Below, in pieces: positions 10,106-21,912 of a DNA stretch of 64,000 bases. Numbering within the stretch: position 1 is the stretch's first letter; each line of letters starts with the position of its first letter. Location: assembly GCF_000283155.1 (NCBI RefSeq), contig NW_004454197.1, positions 16,625,656-16,689,655 of the forward strand. The letters run 5' to 3'. The stretch is from Ceratotherium simum simum. Taxonomy: Eukaryota; Chordata; Mammalia; Perissodactyla; Rhinocerotidae. The notes under the pieces are model-generated. The model had not been told where the DNA came from. It was given only the letters and a program-made list of their open reading frames with translations, and made no database searches. A program made the position numbers and the translations under genes.

Positions 10106-11711
10106 TCATGTAATTTGAGCATGTTGTTGGGGAGTTGCCTCCAATCTCAAAACCATAAGATGTCCTTTGTTCTTCTTATAACCAAAGACTACTTCTATGA
10201 CGTTTTCTTCCACTTCTTAGTCTATGTGTTCACCTAGACTCACATTCTGAATAGCATCATCCTTATCTCCTCCTCCACTCCTGACCCAAGGCCCTTTGAG
10301 ATGGTCATGATCTCTACAGTCATTAAGGTCATTTATAATTTAATCTTGCACAATAATAAAAACAGCTACCATGCTGCAGGATGTGGCTCTTATCACTCCC
10401 ACTTTATAGTTGAATGAGCTGAGACCATATTGCTAATAAGAGGCACAGTTTATCATCCTCAGCACACTGTTTCTGGAAGGAAAAAGATTCAAGGTTCACA
10501 CTCCTTCTAGCCTTTCAGTGGTCCAGAAGAACCCTGCTCACCCCTCAAGAGGTCAAGAAGCTTCTCTCTCTGTCCTGACATTCAGAGGGACAGGGCCCTT
10601 GGCTCAGGAAGGCGGCATTTGAAACTCCAAAGCTCTTGGGTTCTATGCAGTGAAGTGTTTCCTATTGTTATTTTCTTTTTGAACCAGGATTTTTTTTTAA
10701 TTATAAACCAAAGGTACTGTGTGTTCCATGAACAATCATCTTACTGACATGTTATTCTGAAGCTTGACTTCACTCACCATGACACATGCTGGTTATGAAA
10801 TACACAACCGAACAGAGTTGTAAAGAAGTGAGGCTGGGAAGAGATTAAATTGGAATTTGAACTAATGCCAGCTAAGAGACCCTACCTCCACTTTATTATT
10901 ATTATTATGTTTAATAAACAATCATTCATGCTCTGAGGAAAGGGAAACAATCAGAGCCATGGCAGGGGAGCCATAAAAGAAATGCTTTAAACTTGGAATA
11001 AAAGCATGTTTGTTCAAACCCAAAGCTGGTCTTTTTTTTATTCGAAGTGAATGCAGGGAATTGTCAAACACCTAGTGGTGGTCAAAGGCATAAAAATGGA
11101 GCTAGAGTTTGCAGACAGGAGGCAGAGGCAGACTTTTGCTCTTCCTCCTAGATGAGTGAGTCCCAGCTACAGAAGGGAAGATACTCCGGGCTTCAAGGAG
11201 GTAGTTGGCGTGTCAGTCCAACAGGCTTACCACCTGATGAATTGAATTGACAGCTCTTCTCTGTCTCCCACACACTTGGAAATACTCTGATCCTCCATGA
11301 GGAAAATGGTCATAATCCACCCAGAACTAAAAAGATTATCCACATGCAAGAATACCTCAAAGAACAGATCTCACTCTGCCTAAAGAAGGCAGATATGGGC
11401 CTGGACATCAAAGCAAAGCATAGCCAAAGGTTAAGCTATTATTGTTAAATTATTAATCTGTCTGAAAGGAATTGTGTGAGTGGACAGAAGTTTGTCTGCC
11501 TGGAACTTAGACAAGGAGAAAGCATGAGCAATAATGTATTGATGTTTCTCAGCACTGCCCAGTGGACAGAGTGGACCTAGCCCAGGAGGCATCTTTGGTC
11601 ACTAAAGAGATTGCTCTCTGCTGTGGGTGGGTAGGTGACATTGAGGCAGACCTCACTAGATGCCAGCTCTGCTATGACTTCGCACTTTTTCAGCCATGTC
11701 TGGGAGGCAGC
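10106..11711. other. Unassigned, mostly non-repetitive stretch
   Basis: A weak MIR-like patch is possible at about 10340-10470 (CTTTATAGTTGAATGAGCTGAGACC). A short ATT run lies at 10896-10910. No gene recognised. Confidence 0.4.
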
Positions 11712-12110
11712 TGTATTAATCAGGGTCCCAACAGCAGGGTGCAGCACACTCAAACTAGGACAATTTGAAGAGGTGTGGGCAAAGTGTAGAGAAATCACGA
11801 GTCACTACTAACTTTGTCCCTTAGGAAGGAGCAAGAGGGAGAACCAAGTGGGAAAGAAAAGTGTGGATGCCCGTCACGGGAAGAGCTGTGATCTTCCATC
11901 TAGGGACATAGCCAGTCCCAGGCAACCTTGCAGGGAGGGAGCCAAAGAAACAACTAGCCTGATTGCACCCTCCTCTCTCTCTTTGATCCCTTACTGGTGC
12001 TCCCCACTACACTCCCCCAACCAGAAGCCAGTGGGAAAGAGGGCACTTGGATGCAATCCCTATAGATCACCTTCCCAGGGCAGACAAGGCTGAAGAGAGA
12101 ATTTAGAGGG
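11712..12110. repeat. Old dispersed repeat, LTR-like, unassigned
   Basis: Begins TGTATTAATCAGGGTCCC. It contains a block (CTTGCAGGGAGGGAGCC ... CCCCCAACCAGAAGCCAGTGGG ... GGCACTTGGATGCAATCCCTATAG) that I remember from a common mammalian interspersed repeat. A related block is seen near 29430-29540 (CCTGCAGGGAGGGAGCTGGG ... CCCAACCAGAGGACAAAGGG). The family was not identified. Confidence 0.4.
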
Positions 12111-12139
12111 CCAAATGAAAGGTTCCTAGCCTACAGTCA

Positions 12140-12345
12140 TAGCAGAGAAGTCTAGCACATGCTTTAAAGTTAACATGAGCCTACATTTAAATTCTGGCCC
12201 TGCCATTTAGAGCTGCATGACCATGAGCCAGTTACTTCACTTCTCTAAGCTTCGGTTACTCCATCAGTGAAGTGACACTAGTATTATCTACCTTGTGGGG
12301 TTGCTATGAGGACTAAAGGGTATGTTAGACCTCTCATGTGCCCTG
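12140..12345 (+). repeat. MIR SINE, 5' and central part
   Basis: CTGGCCCTGCCATTTAGAGCTGCATGACC, then GTTACTTCACTTCTCTAAGC, ATCAGTGAAGTGACACTAGTATTATCTACC and GGGTTGCTATGAGGACTAAA follow plus-strand MIR order. The expected 3' end does not follow here. It appears about 520 bases later (12865-12945). Confidence 0.8.
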
Positions 12346-12864
12346 TCTCACATCCTTTCAGATCACTTTTTTGGTTTGGCCATGCTGTAGCAACTGGTTG
12401 CACAGAGGGTAGCTTCAGAGCACCTTGGCCCAGCCTTTCCAAGCATCTCTTACCTTCTGCCCCGGGGCTCCTGTGCTCCTCCTTGTGGGTTACCTGCAGG
12501 AGCCCACTCAGCCTTCCTGCCATATGCACAAACCTAGAAGCTCGAAGGAATTGCCCTCCCCACCTGCCCCAGCATAACGTATGACCAATGACAGACAGAA
12601 ATCAGGGAGCGAATACTTCTATGTCTCGGGCAGACAATTCTGAAATACATTCTATTCAGATGGTCTACGGTGGGATTGAGCCCCAGTGCCCAAAACAGTA
12701 ACCAGCCCAATAACACACCCTTGGATCACCTTCTCTTCTTCCCTATTTTATTCTTCTCAGACCTGCCTGCTCCTATTCCCTGGGATCACGTCCCCCAAAA
12801 AACTAACTGTATTCAAGCTGCGGTCTCAGGCCCTGCTTTGGGGGAAACCTAATCTAAGATTAAG
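12346..12864. other. Segment between the two MIR parts
   Basis: About 520 bases with no recognised family. It may be an old insertion into the MIR, but I see no terminal repeats or duplicated target at the joints. Confidence 0.4.
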
Positions 12865-12945
12865 AGAATGCCTGTACTTAGCACACAGTGGACACTCAAT
12901 AAATGGTGGTTCTGAGGATTATAATGATGATCCCTAATTGCTCAT
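12865..12945 (+). repeat. MIR SINE, 3' end
   Basis: CCTGTACTTAGCACACAGTGGACACTCAATAAATGGTGG is the MIR 3' end in the same orientation as the 12140-12345 part, which lacks it. Confidence 0.7.
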
Positions 12946-13519
12946 CGGGTTCCCTGACATTTGGAAGGAAGTGATCTAAGTAGAAGGAAGATCTATCACA
13001 ACTCAAAGTAATTTGGCATCTGGTTCACCCATTGATCTTTGGTGAGTTTGGTTAGTGTGCATGAGTCTCAAGCCTGATTGCCTGTGGGAGCCTTGACAAT
13101 ATTCAGAGAGTGCAGACTGAGCCCCATGAGCCCCATGAGCCCCATCCCCCCAAGACCTGGCCTGAACTGCCAGTCCTCCATGCCCTGACATCTCTGTCAA
13201 CACTCATATTTGTCTAGTTCTAGGAGAAGACACCTGTCTTTGGAGGAAATGAACCCCATTTCTGGGAGCCCCCAGTAGCCCCATGGCTCTGGGAGTCTCT
13301 CAGTCTTCTCAGTTGCCAGGGTTGCAGAGTATTGAGCTGTCTCTCCATGGGGCCTGGAAAGAAGAGCCAGCAATGAAAAGCTTGAACTATTCTGAGAGTA
13401 ATCCATGGCTTCCCCAAAAGCTTCCATCTGCTTTCCCACTGTGCATGGAGTTGCCTTGTCTTTAGAAGAGCCTGGACCTGGCATTCAACCATGTGAAAGA
13501 TCAGAACATGAACTTTTAC
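12946..13519. other. Unassigned stretch with a 9-bp triplication
   Basis: Overlapping frames of up to 115 codons exist on both strands (13220-13567 minus longest) but none is recognisable. A three-copy 9-bp repeat lies at 13119-13145. Confidence 0.4.
13119..13145. repeat. GAGCCCCAT x3 microsatellite-like array
   Basis: Three exact head-to-tail copies of GAGCCCCAT. Minisatellite-type slippage product. Confidence 0.9.
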
Positions 13520-13740
13520 TCTTACTGGGTCCACTGTGTGCCAAGTACTGGGCAATATGCTTTGCATGATTTATTTCATTTAAACCCCACAACAACCCTG
13601 TATGGCAAGAAGCACAGTCCCCATTTTACAGAGAAGACAATGAGGCTCCGAGAAATTACATAACTTGCTCAAATAACTAAGTGGCAGATGTGAGATTCGA
13701 ACACAGGTCTATCTGATTCCAAAAGCAACACTCTTTTCCC
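13520..13740 (-). repeat. MIR SINE, nearly full-length
   Basis: In order: CTGTGTGCCAAGTACTGGG, TTTAAACCCCACAACAACCC, CCCCATTTTACAGAGAAGAC, AATGAGGCTCCGAGAAATTA, GTGGCAGATGTGAGATTCGAACACAGG. This is the reverse complement of MIR over most of its length, including the tRNA-like B-box region (GGTTCGAATC type). Confidence 0.9.
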
Positions 13741-16185
13741 TATTTGGAAAAATAATAGCAATGCAAATACCAGTGATATTTCAATAAAGTAATAAAGGAT
13801 GCTATGGAGATAGTAGAAAAGCAAAAATAAATAACTGAAGGCTTATCTACCTGACTATGTACGTTCAATCCTCTTCTTGTTCTTACTTCTAGGATGAAAA
13901 GCAGATAGAGTAGGATCTATCCTACAGCAGAGAGGATGGGGGAAAGGGCCACTCAGGCTTCTGTGTCATCCTTGGTGTAGATCTGGAGAAGTCAGCTCCC
14001 AGGTCTCCCTTGACCTATGGGATGTTGTGGGAACCCAAATGTCAGAGGGGGAAGTACACCTGTACCATTTGAATGCAGCCCCGGTTTCCAGCAAGCAAAG
14101 GTCACTGAAATGCATTAATGACAGGTGCTCTTCAAACCCCTTTCTGTTCGTTACTAAAAGGCTCGGTGTGACACTGTGAAGGGATCACAACTGCTTTCTT
14201 TCATTGGAGACATACGCTGTAGCCCACATTTTTTCATTCTTATTTCATCTCATAAATCATAGCAAGTACTATGATTTGGAAGCAACATATAGCATAAGCT
14301 GAATGTTTATGTGCCATGGCTTTGTTCATAAAACCTTCACCAATTACTAATTAGGCCAATAAATTTGAGATTGGGATGCTTTGCACAGTAACTCTTACCA
14401 AAAATATATTTTCCAATTCACAACTTACAAGAAGAATCGGATCTAGTTAGCAACGTCCACCAATAGCTGGCAGCTCTGCAGACTCCCCTCGTCAGCTTTG
14501 TGAGCTCTGTAGATGGGGAAGCCATCACGAGATGCTTTCTCAGTGTTCCAGGTCCAGCTCTATTCATAATCCCTTTAGGGTTCACCACTGTGGGCTTTGG
14601 GCCCCACTCATGTGACATCAATAATTGTATCTCTAAAGAAAGGCATTCTGTAAGGGCTCTGATGTGTCCAAGAAGTGGAAAATAAGCTTTAAGAATATTG
14701 GTTTTCTAGAAACAATGAAGCATGAGTTTCCATTGGCACTTCTGAAAATAGTTCCCTTTAAATACAACCACATAACCTTCTGATTTTATAATTCAGAATA
14801 ATTTAACAACAATCATTCTCAGATGAACTAAGATCTCCTTTCCTCTAGGCCCTCTACAGAGGCATTACACAGTGATTATTGAGGCTATGGGCTTAGCTAG
14901 ACCATGAGTTTTGGATCATATTGTCTCAGAATCTCCTTCTGAATCATACTTTGTACATTAGCATCATGACTTTGCTCAATGTTAAGGGCAACCAGAAGAA
15001 GGAGTGATAAAGACCTGTTGGTATATTCATTAAAAATTTTCATGAAGACACTGCAAGTCTACCATTCAATACCTCTACGTAGAAAATGAAGTTGATTACT
15101 ATGTTTCTCTTTTTAACTTGGGTGTTAGGAATCTTAGAAATGAATATTCAACTCATCAGTAGTAAATATTAAGATTCTGCAGTTTCTATTTCTGGATTCT
15201 GACACCTCCCTTCCCCCACGTCCCATCCCTGCCTACAAACTTGACCTTGTGTCCTGATTTAAATTTCTCCTGATTTATTTCCTTACAGTACGTCAATTTT
15301 ATTTGACATATTTTTGAAAGCTAACTCATGCTTTGTGGCATTAAATAAATAAATATTGACTAACAGGCATTTATATTGTTTTCTCCTTGTAACTACAGCT
15401 GATTGAATTAGTTTCTAACTAATTTCTGTTTCATTTCAACACTTCGAATAACTTAACATCAAGCACCTGGAATTAGACTCTACTTTATGTTGGAAAAAAG
15501 ACATGCCTGAGTAAGTTAAGGAACTTATCGAAGAAAATCAATAAACCGGGAGATTGTCCCATTATTAAGGTTCCATTTAAAGTTCCAATTTCACCTCAGG
15601 GAATGAGGAAGAGGCAGGGAACTTTGGGTGTTCTGATTCACAGCAAAGGAATTTCTCTGTTTGCTATATTTCTTTTTCTGTGCCACTGTCAGTTTTAGAG
15701 GATTACACAAAATTTGGGAAAGGATGGCTGATGCCTGTCATTTTGAGACAGTTTTTGCAAGCTCAGCCTTTCTGATTTTAGTTTCTTAAACATGATTGGC
15801 AGCTGAAAGTGGAGTTATACCAACTAATACACTCGAGGAATCATCCAACTCTCCAAATATTTCCCATGACTGATGGGCTTTTGCAGAAGATAATTAAATG
15901 GAAGATGCTACAGCACGTCTTCTGACAAGCAGCCCAAAGATTTCCAGGAATAGTGCCCTGAACAACAGGACATGAAAGTCTCAGGTTCATGGCCAATGAA
16001 GACATAATATAATTAATATCAGTTTTGAAGAATAGCCCATGAAGAAAGGTAGTGTGTGTGCATCTTTGGGTTTGGCACTCAAAGGAGGGGCAGTACTGGT
16101 AACATAGATTTGACATCTCTACTTTAGAAGAAATAAGTGCGATTCAACAAGATCCTTAAGTCCTCAAGTGCCAGAAGTTAAAGTG
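13741..16185. other. Long low-repeat stretch (about 2.4 kb)
   Basis: No transposon family recognised over most of this stretch, and no exon. It is moderately AT-rich with homeodomain-like words at 14100-14410. The absence of repeats over 2.4 kb in a repeat-dense neighbourhood could reflect selective constraint or chance. Confidence 0.45.
14100..14410. other. Candidate conserved non-coding element
   Basis: Repeat-free, AT-rich sequence with clustered homeodomain/POU-type words: GAAATGCATTAATGACAGG at 14107-14125 and CCAATTACTAATTAGGCC at 14340-14357 (inverted ATTA/TAAT pairs). Conservation itself cannot be seen from one sequence. Confidence 0.3.
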
Positions 16186-17825
16186 AAAAGGGAAGATGGC
16201 CAAAGAAATAGCTGAAGACAAAAAGAAAATATTCTCAAGTACTCAGCCATGAACATTGGAAAGACATACCATCTTCTTAGATAGAAGCAATCAATATCAC
16301 AGAAATGTTCCTTAAGTTGATTTATAAATTCAATGGGTTAGCAACAAAAATACCATCAGATTGTTTTCTGGAACTATGCAAGTTAATTATAACATAACAT
16401 TCAGAAGAACAAGCAAACAAGAACAGCCAGAAAAGTCCTAAAAAAGAAGAGTGGGGGCTGGTGGAGATGTATTGGCCGGTCCTTTCAGATATTAAAATTA
16501 ATTACAAAACCTTTAAAATTAAAGCGGTGTGGTACTGATGCATAAATAAACATACATACCAATGGAAAATAGACCCAATTTTACATGTGAATTTAGTGTA
16601 TAATAAAGGCAGTATCTCAAACCAGTAGAGAAAAAAAGACTATTTAATAAGTGCTGTTGAGATAACTGGATAACTAAATAATTAAGTTTAGTCTATTCCT
16701 TATATTATGCTCAAATATATATTCCAAATGGATCAGGTATTTAAATGTAAAAAGATAAAATAAAATGAAATCTTACAGGCACTAAAAAAAATGGGTGAAT
16801 TCCTCCATAATCTGAGTGGGGAAAACTTTCCTCACTATGAGCAAAATTCAAATACAATAAGAAAAAGGATTTAGATACTTGACATCAAAATAAAAGCCAA
16901 CTCCAGGGCAAAAATAACCAGAAGAAATTCCAAAATCTGAATGGCAAATTGAGAAAAAGATTTGCAATTTATACCGCAAAGGGTTAATATCCCTAGTATA
17001 AAAAAATTTTATAAAAGTAGAGAAAAAGACCAAGAAAAATCTCAGAAAAATGGCAAAAGGCTCCAAGAGCCAGTGCAGAGAAAGGAAACATCCCTTAAAC
17101 ATATGAAAAGAAGCTCAGCCTCAATACCAGCAATATTTTTCAATCAGATTGACAGAATTCCAAAAAGTTTGATAACATACTCTTGAAAAGTCTGTGGGGA
17201 AATAGGCATTCTTATAAATTGTTGGTGGGAATATCAAAAGATGAAAACCAATGTGGAGGGTAATTTGGCAATATCTAGCAAAATTTCATGCACTTTTACC
17301 CTCCAATTGTCAATCCAACTTCTAGGAATCTATCTGGATAATACAGGGACAAAAGAAACAAAAGAAAACTGCATAAGTTAGCTGCAGAGGTATCTGATCA
17401 ACAAAAGACTGGAAATTACCCAGATGTCCACTCACAGCAGAGTGATTGAATAAACTATGATACATCCTCATAATGGAGTAGCCCAATAAAGGAATTGGGG
17501 ATATTTCCATCTATCGCTATGGAATGGTCTCTAGGATATATTATTGTCTGAAAAAGGCAATGTGGAGAAAAGCATTTTTAGCATGCTATTATTCATCCAA
17601 GAATGGGGTGTGATACAGATATATAACTATTTGCTTTTATTTTTAAAATGGAAAGATAAACAAACAAAAAATATTTAGTGGTTACCTGTAGATTGAGTGA
17701 GGAAACAGAAGAGCAGGGGTAAAAGAGAGAAACGACACTTCTCAGATCTATAGCTTTGATTTTGGAATTCTGTAAAATTTTTACATATTTATAAAATAAA
17801 ATAAAATAAAATTTTAAAATTTCTA
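16186..17825 (+). mobile_element. L1M 3' part (ORF2 remnant and 3'UTR)
   Basis: Plus-strand L1 words: AAAGCGGTGTGGTACTGATGC, AACCAATGTGGAGGGTAATTTG, CTATCTGGATAATACAGG. The end is AAAATAAAATAAAATAAAA. The frame 16962-17186 (QFIPQRVNIPSIKKFYKS) corresponds to the ORF2p carboxy-terminal region. Diverged, with stops and frameshifts; 5'-truncated. Confidence 0.8.
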
Positions 17826-18931
17826 AAGATAAAAAGATGAATGAAGCAAAGGAACAAATCTATGGTGGCATACTGCTATAGTGGGATAACACAAAGAGAA
17901 AGTATTCTTAGTGATTTTAAAGAAAGTTATTTGAATGGATGCAAAATAAACAGTTGTGTAAAATCCTGTGGTCCTAAATTTGAACGGAAGTATCAGTACG
18001 AGCCCATGAGGATTTTAACTTTAAAATATTTCTTAGCTTTGTTTACTAAAAAAGAAAAAAAAAAGCCTAGAAATAAAGATCAACTCAAGAGTAATGAAAC
18101 CCTTAGTGCCCAGATTGTGGTCTCTAAATACCACTAGCCACTAAAGAGAACCAGGACTCCTTGATTCCAGGTCTAAAGCAAGAAATGTATAAGATGTGTA
18201 AAACATCTCTTCATACTTGAAATCAAAGAATATCTTAAAATCTATCAAAGAATATCTTAAAACTTTTGCCAAAAAGATTGAGAAGTCACCTTGAAAAATT
18301 TCTCACTGGCCAAAAATAGCAAAATTTAAGCATCAAAAGGCTATTAAAACAATGGATTAAAAGACTTCAAATATTTTTAAGTCCATTACTTCAAAGTTAC
18401 ACTAAGGAAAAAATTTCCCTCATTGGTCAATTTTGGAGGATGCTAGGCAACCAACTCATTATTTTGAAAACTGGTAAATAAAGAGAAATAATCAAACACT
18501 TACTCTGCCTTTCCCATGCAAAATATATCTCTGGGTAAGAAGATAGTTGATGAGGGAAAGTTTCTCTTTATAGAAATCTTCCAGCTAGTAAATGAGGAGG
18601 GAATGATGTAATTATAAAAGCAGCATTTTGGAAAGCCCCAATGAAACGATAGATGTAGGCAATGACCATCAATAGCTGGTAACATCATAAAAAGAGAGTC
18701 AACTTCACATTAGGTGCCAGTTGGCCAAAATATACATTATCACCTTTGAAATAGTCTTGTTAAAAAATTCAAAACTGAGTCTGGTCAAGCCTCTAGATCT
18801 AACTGCAAATTTACAGGAAATACAGAGGACAGAGGAACATGTAATTAATTCTATACAACAAATGGCATAGTTTCTTCAACAAATAAACTGCATGAGGGAA
18901 ACAGGAGAAAGGGAGCATCTTTAGATTAAAA
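17826..18931. other. Unassigned AT-rich stretch
   Basis: No named repeat or gene. It includes a 19-base direct duplication (ATCAAAGAATATCTTAAAA at 18222-18240 and 18244-18262). The 98-codon plus frame at 17841-18137 is lysine/serine-rich and unrecognised. Confidence 0.4.
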
Positions 18932-19163
18932 CAGGCGTCAGCAAACTACAGTCTATAGGCCAAATCTGACCAGCAGGCTGTTTTTGTAAATAAAGTTTTA
19001 TTAGAACACAGTCATGCCCATTCATTTAAGAATTGTGTATGACTGTATGGCTGTGTTTGTGCTACAATGCCAGAGTTGAGTAGTTGTGACAGAGATCATA
19101 AGGCCCTCAAAGACTGAAATATTTACTATCTGGCCTTTTACAGAAAAAGTTTGCCAACCCTTG
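18932..19163. mobile_element. Short hAT-type DNA transposon with 8-bp duplication
   Basis: It begins CAGGCGTCAGCAAAC and ends GTTTGCCAACCCTTG, an imperfect terminal inverted repeat. The inside matches a common mammalian non-autonomous hAT element (TTTTTGTAAATAAAGTTTTATTAG AACACAG; GTAGTTGTGACAGAGATC). Flanks are GATTAAAA (18924-18931) and GATTATAA (19164-19171), an 8-bp target duplication with one mismatch, the hAT hallmark. Carries no transposase. Confidence 0.85.
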
Positions 19164-19171
19164 GATTATAA

Positions 19172-19489
19172 AACTTAAAAGATATATTAAGCAATTATAA
19201 TATGTGGATCTTATTTTGATCATGATTCAAAGAATCTGAAAAATAAAAATAAAAGCAATCAAAGAAAAAGCTATCAGAAAAGGACAGTTAAGGGTGTTAG
19301 AGAGTTTGACTACTAGGAAAGATAAAGGAGCACTGGGCACTGGACACTAGAATTAAGAGATCAGGTATGTGTGGTCACAGTACACCTGATACTTAGAAGC
19401 TGAAAGGAGACAGACCTAAAAAATTCTCAGTAGATTTGGTGAGTAGACACCGTGAATCATCTTAATGGGAGCACTGTCAGAGGAGCAAC
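19172..19489. other. Unassigned short stretch
   Basis: AT-rich, no gene or named repeat seen. Confidence 0.4.
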
Positions 19490-19693
19490 AGAAGTATATA
19501 TATCCAAAGGAACTGAAACCACTTAATCTCAAAGCAAGACCTGCACCTCCATGTTCATTTCAGCATTATTCGTAATAGCCAAGACATGGAAACAACCTAA
19601 GCATCTATCAATGGATGAATGGATAAAGAAAATGTGAGATATATACACACACACAATAGAATATTATTCAGCCATAAAAAGGAGGAAAGTCTG

Positions 19694-19936
19694 GGGCCGG
19701 CCCCACAGCCTAGTGGTTAAGTTCAGCGCGTTCTGTTTCAGTGGCCTAGGTTCAGTTCCCGGGCACAGACCTACACGGCTTGTTGGAGGCCATGCTGTGG
19801 CAGTGACCCACAAACAAAATAGAGGAAGGTTGGCACAGATGTTAGCTCAGGGCCAATCTTCCTCAGCAAAAAGAGGAAGATAGCAACAGATGTTAGCTCA
19901 GGGCCAATCTTCCTCAGCCAAAAAAAAAAAAAAAAA
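19694..19936 (+). mobile_element. ERE SINE (body type B, two tail modules), nested in L1
   Basis: Starts GGGGCCGGCCCCACAGCC with A box TAGTGGTTAAG and a GGTTCAGTTCCC B-box region. It has the type-B body (AAAATAGAGGAAGG) and two TTAGCTCAGGGCCAATC modules (around 19840 and 19890), then an A17 tail. The 12-base duplication GAGGAAAGTCTG flanks it (19682-19693, 19937-19948). Confidence 0.95.
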
Positions 19937-20284
19937 GAGGAAAGTCTGCCATTTGTGACAACATGGACAAACCTTGAAGGCATTACGCTAAGTGAAATAA
20001 GTCAGACAGAGAAAGAAAAATACCATATGGTTTCACTTATATGTGGAATCTAAAATCAAAACAAAACAAGAAGAAGAGCTCATAGATACAGAAAACAGAC
20101 TGGTGCTTGCCAGAGGCAGGAGGTGGTGGTTGGGGGAAATGGGTGAATGTGGTCAAAAGGTACAAACTTCCACTTATAAATAAGTTTTGGCGATGTAATA
20201 TACAGCATGGTGACTACAGTTAACAATACTGTATTTACATATTTGAAAGTTGCTAAGAGAGTGAATCTTAAAAGTTCTCATCAC

Positions 20285-20590
20285 GGGACGGGCCCAGTGG
20301 CTTAGCGGTTAAGTGCACGTGCTCCGCTACTGGTGGCTCGGGTTCGGATCCTGGGCGCGCCCCGTCACACCGCTTGTCCAGCCATGCCGAGGCCGCATCC
20401 CACACACAGCAACTAGAAGGATATGCAGCTATGACATGCAACTATCTACCGGGGCTTTGGGGTAAAAAAGGAGGAGGATTGGCAATAGATGTTAGCTCAG
20501 AGCCGGTCTTCCTCAGCAAAAAGAGGAGGATTAGCATGGATGTTAGCTCAGGGCTGATCTTCCTCACAAAAAAACAATAAATAAATAAAT
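20285..20590 (+). mobile_element. ERE SINE (body type A, two tail modules), nested in L1
   Basis: Starts GGGACGGGCCCAGTGG with A box TGGCTTAGCGG and B box GGTTCGGATCC. It has the type-A body (ACAGCAACTAGAAGG), two tail modules (GATGTTAGCTCAGAGCC and GATGTTAGCTCAGGGC), and an AAAAAAACAATAAATAAATAAAT tail. The 15-base duplication AAAAGTTCTCATCAC is exact (20270-20284, 20591-20605). Confidence 0.95.
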
Positions 20591-20755
20591 AAAAGTTCTC
20601 ATCACAAGAAAAAATATGTAACTATGCAGGGTGATAGATATTAACTAAATTTATTGTGGTGATCATTTTGTAATATATACATATATCAAATCATTATGGT
20701 TTACACCTTAAACTTGTACAATGTTATACATCAATTATATCTAAACAAAGCCGGG

Positions 20756-21912
20756 GTGAAAGAAAGTAGCGCCTGAAAGTTGATGAGTACTGCCCGTACA
20801 AATACTGCACTGGAAGAGAAGAAATACAGGCTGCTCTTCACCGAGTTTCAGCAGCGGAGAAGAGGAGAGGTAGGATCTGGCAACCGGAGAAAGAGGCCGA
20901 CCTGAGAGTGCTAAAAGGGACTTAACGCAAACTGGAAGTGAATGTTCCAGGCCCTGAAGCAGGAGTAGGATGCTGTTTATTTCATGTGGTGCCAAAGTCT
21001 CCACCAATCCAAAAACAATGGATTTCAATCTTTTTAATGACTTTGGGTATCAAAAACAGGCCTTGTCAAAGAGTCTGAGATGAACAAAGGCAGACAGTAC
21101 CTAACACAGAAGCTTGCCCAAAGCATGTTGGGGAATTAGAATTGGAAGCCCAAGAAACTAATGACTTCTGCCCACCTCGGAGAATAAAGGCTCTATTTGA
21201 CACCCTTTGGACAAAGACCTCACACCACAAAAGACCCATCGGTTAAACCTGTGGACTTCAAAATCACAGGGAGAGGTCATCTTCACTTCAAGCTCCTTTT
21301 CTCTAGGGGCATCTGGTCTTCTCTTTAGACGCCACTAGTAGAGAGCCCTGTGTTTGCAGCTCAGCAAGATCCCAGAACACCCTCCGCCCTACAAAGCTGA
21401 AATAGAAAGCAATTTGCAACTGAATGGTTCTGCTTTGATGATTTGGGATCCCCCTTAACATTGCCTTTGATGGGCTTCTTTCTGTCAGCAGCTACAATAT
21501 CACTTTCTCTAATTAACTGTGATGTTTCCTTTGAGATTTTTTTTCTGAGAAGGAAAATCATGTTTAATTCAGAAGGGCTATCATTACCTTGATGAATGGA
21601 AAACAGCTCTAAGCCACAGACTTGGAGAGAAGCAATAAAATCAAAATGATTGCATCCCCTTGGCATGGCCCTATTCGAGTCCTTCCGACAGGGAGTTCCC
21701 TGGGTCAGGGGTAAAGGGATTGGGGTAGGAGGCATGAGGTGAGAAGTGGAAGGTTAGTAAGGGCAGCAGCTTCTAGACCAAGATTTGGTCTGAGCTGTGG
21801 GCCTAGCTAATAAAATAATTGGTTTTCTTCTGTAGTATACTGCTTCTGGAGCAAAGCAGTGACCCAGAGCTGGGTTCAAATCCAGACTCTAGCCATATAT
21901 CTGTACACAAAC
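20756..21912. other. Unassigned, low-repeat stretch
   Basis: No named repeat. 21390-21670 is AT-rich and repeat-free with CTAATTAACTGTG and GTTTAATTC words. A 124-codon minus frame (21361-21735) spans it but has no recognisable domain. Regulatory function is only a possibility. Confidence 0.4.

Larger units (their letters stand above)
19490..20755 (+). mobile_element. L1 3' part, interrupted by two EREs
   Basis: Plus-strand L1 ORF2 end and 3'UTR in three blocks: 19490-19693 (GCATTATTCGTAATAGCCAAG, ATTATTCAGCCATAAAAAGG), 19937-20284 (AAACCTTGAAGGCATTACG, GTGAAATAAGTCAGACAGAG, GTGGTGGTTGGGGG) and 20591-20755 (GGTTTACACCTTAAACTTG, ATACATCAATTATATCTAAA). The blocks join seamlessly if the two SINEs and one copy of each duplication are removed. 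5'-truncated. Confidence 0.9.

Noticed and set aside
21361..21735. 124-codon minus frame in low-repeat DNA
   Set aside because: No similarity to a known protein, no clear exon borders; the region has more the look of non-coding sequence.
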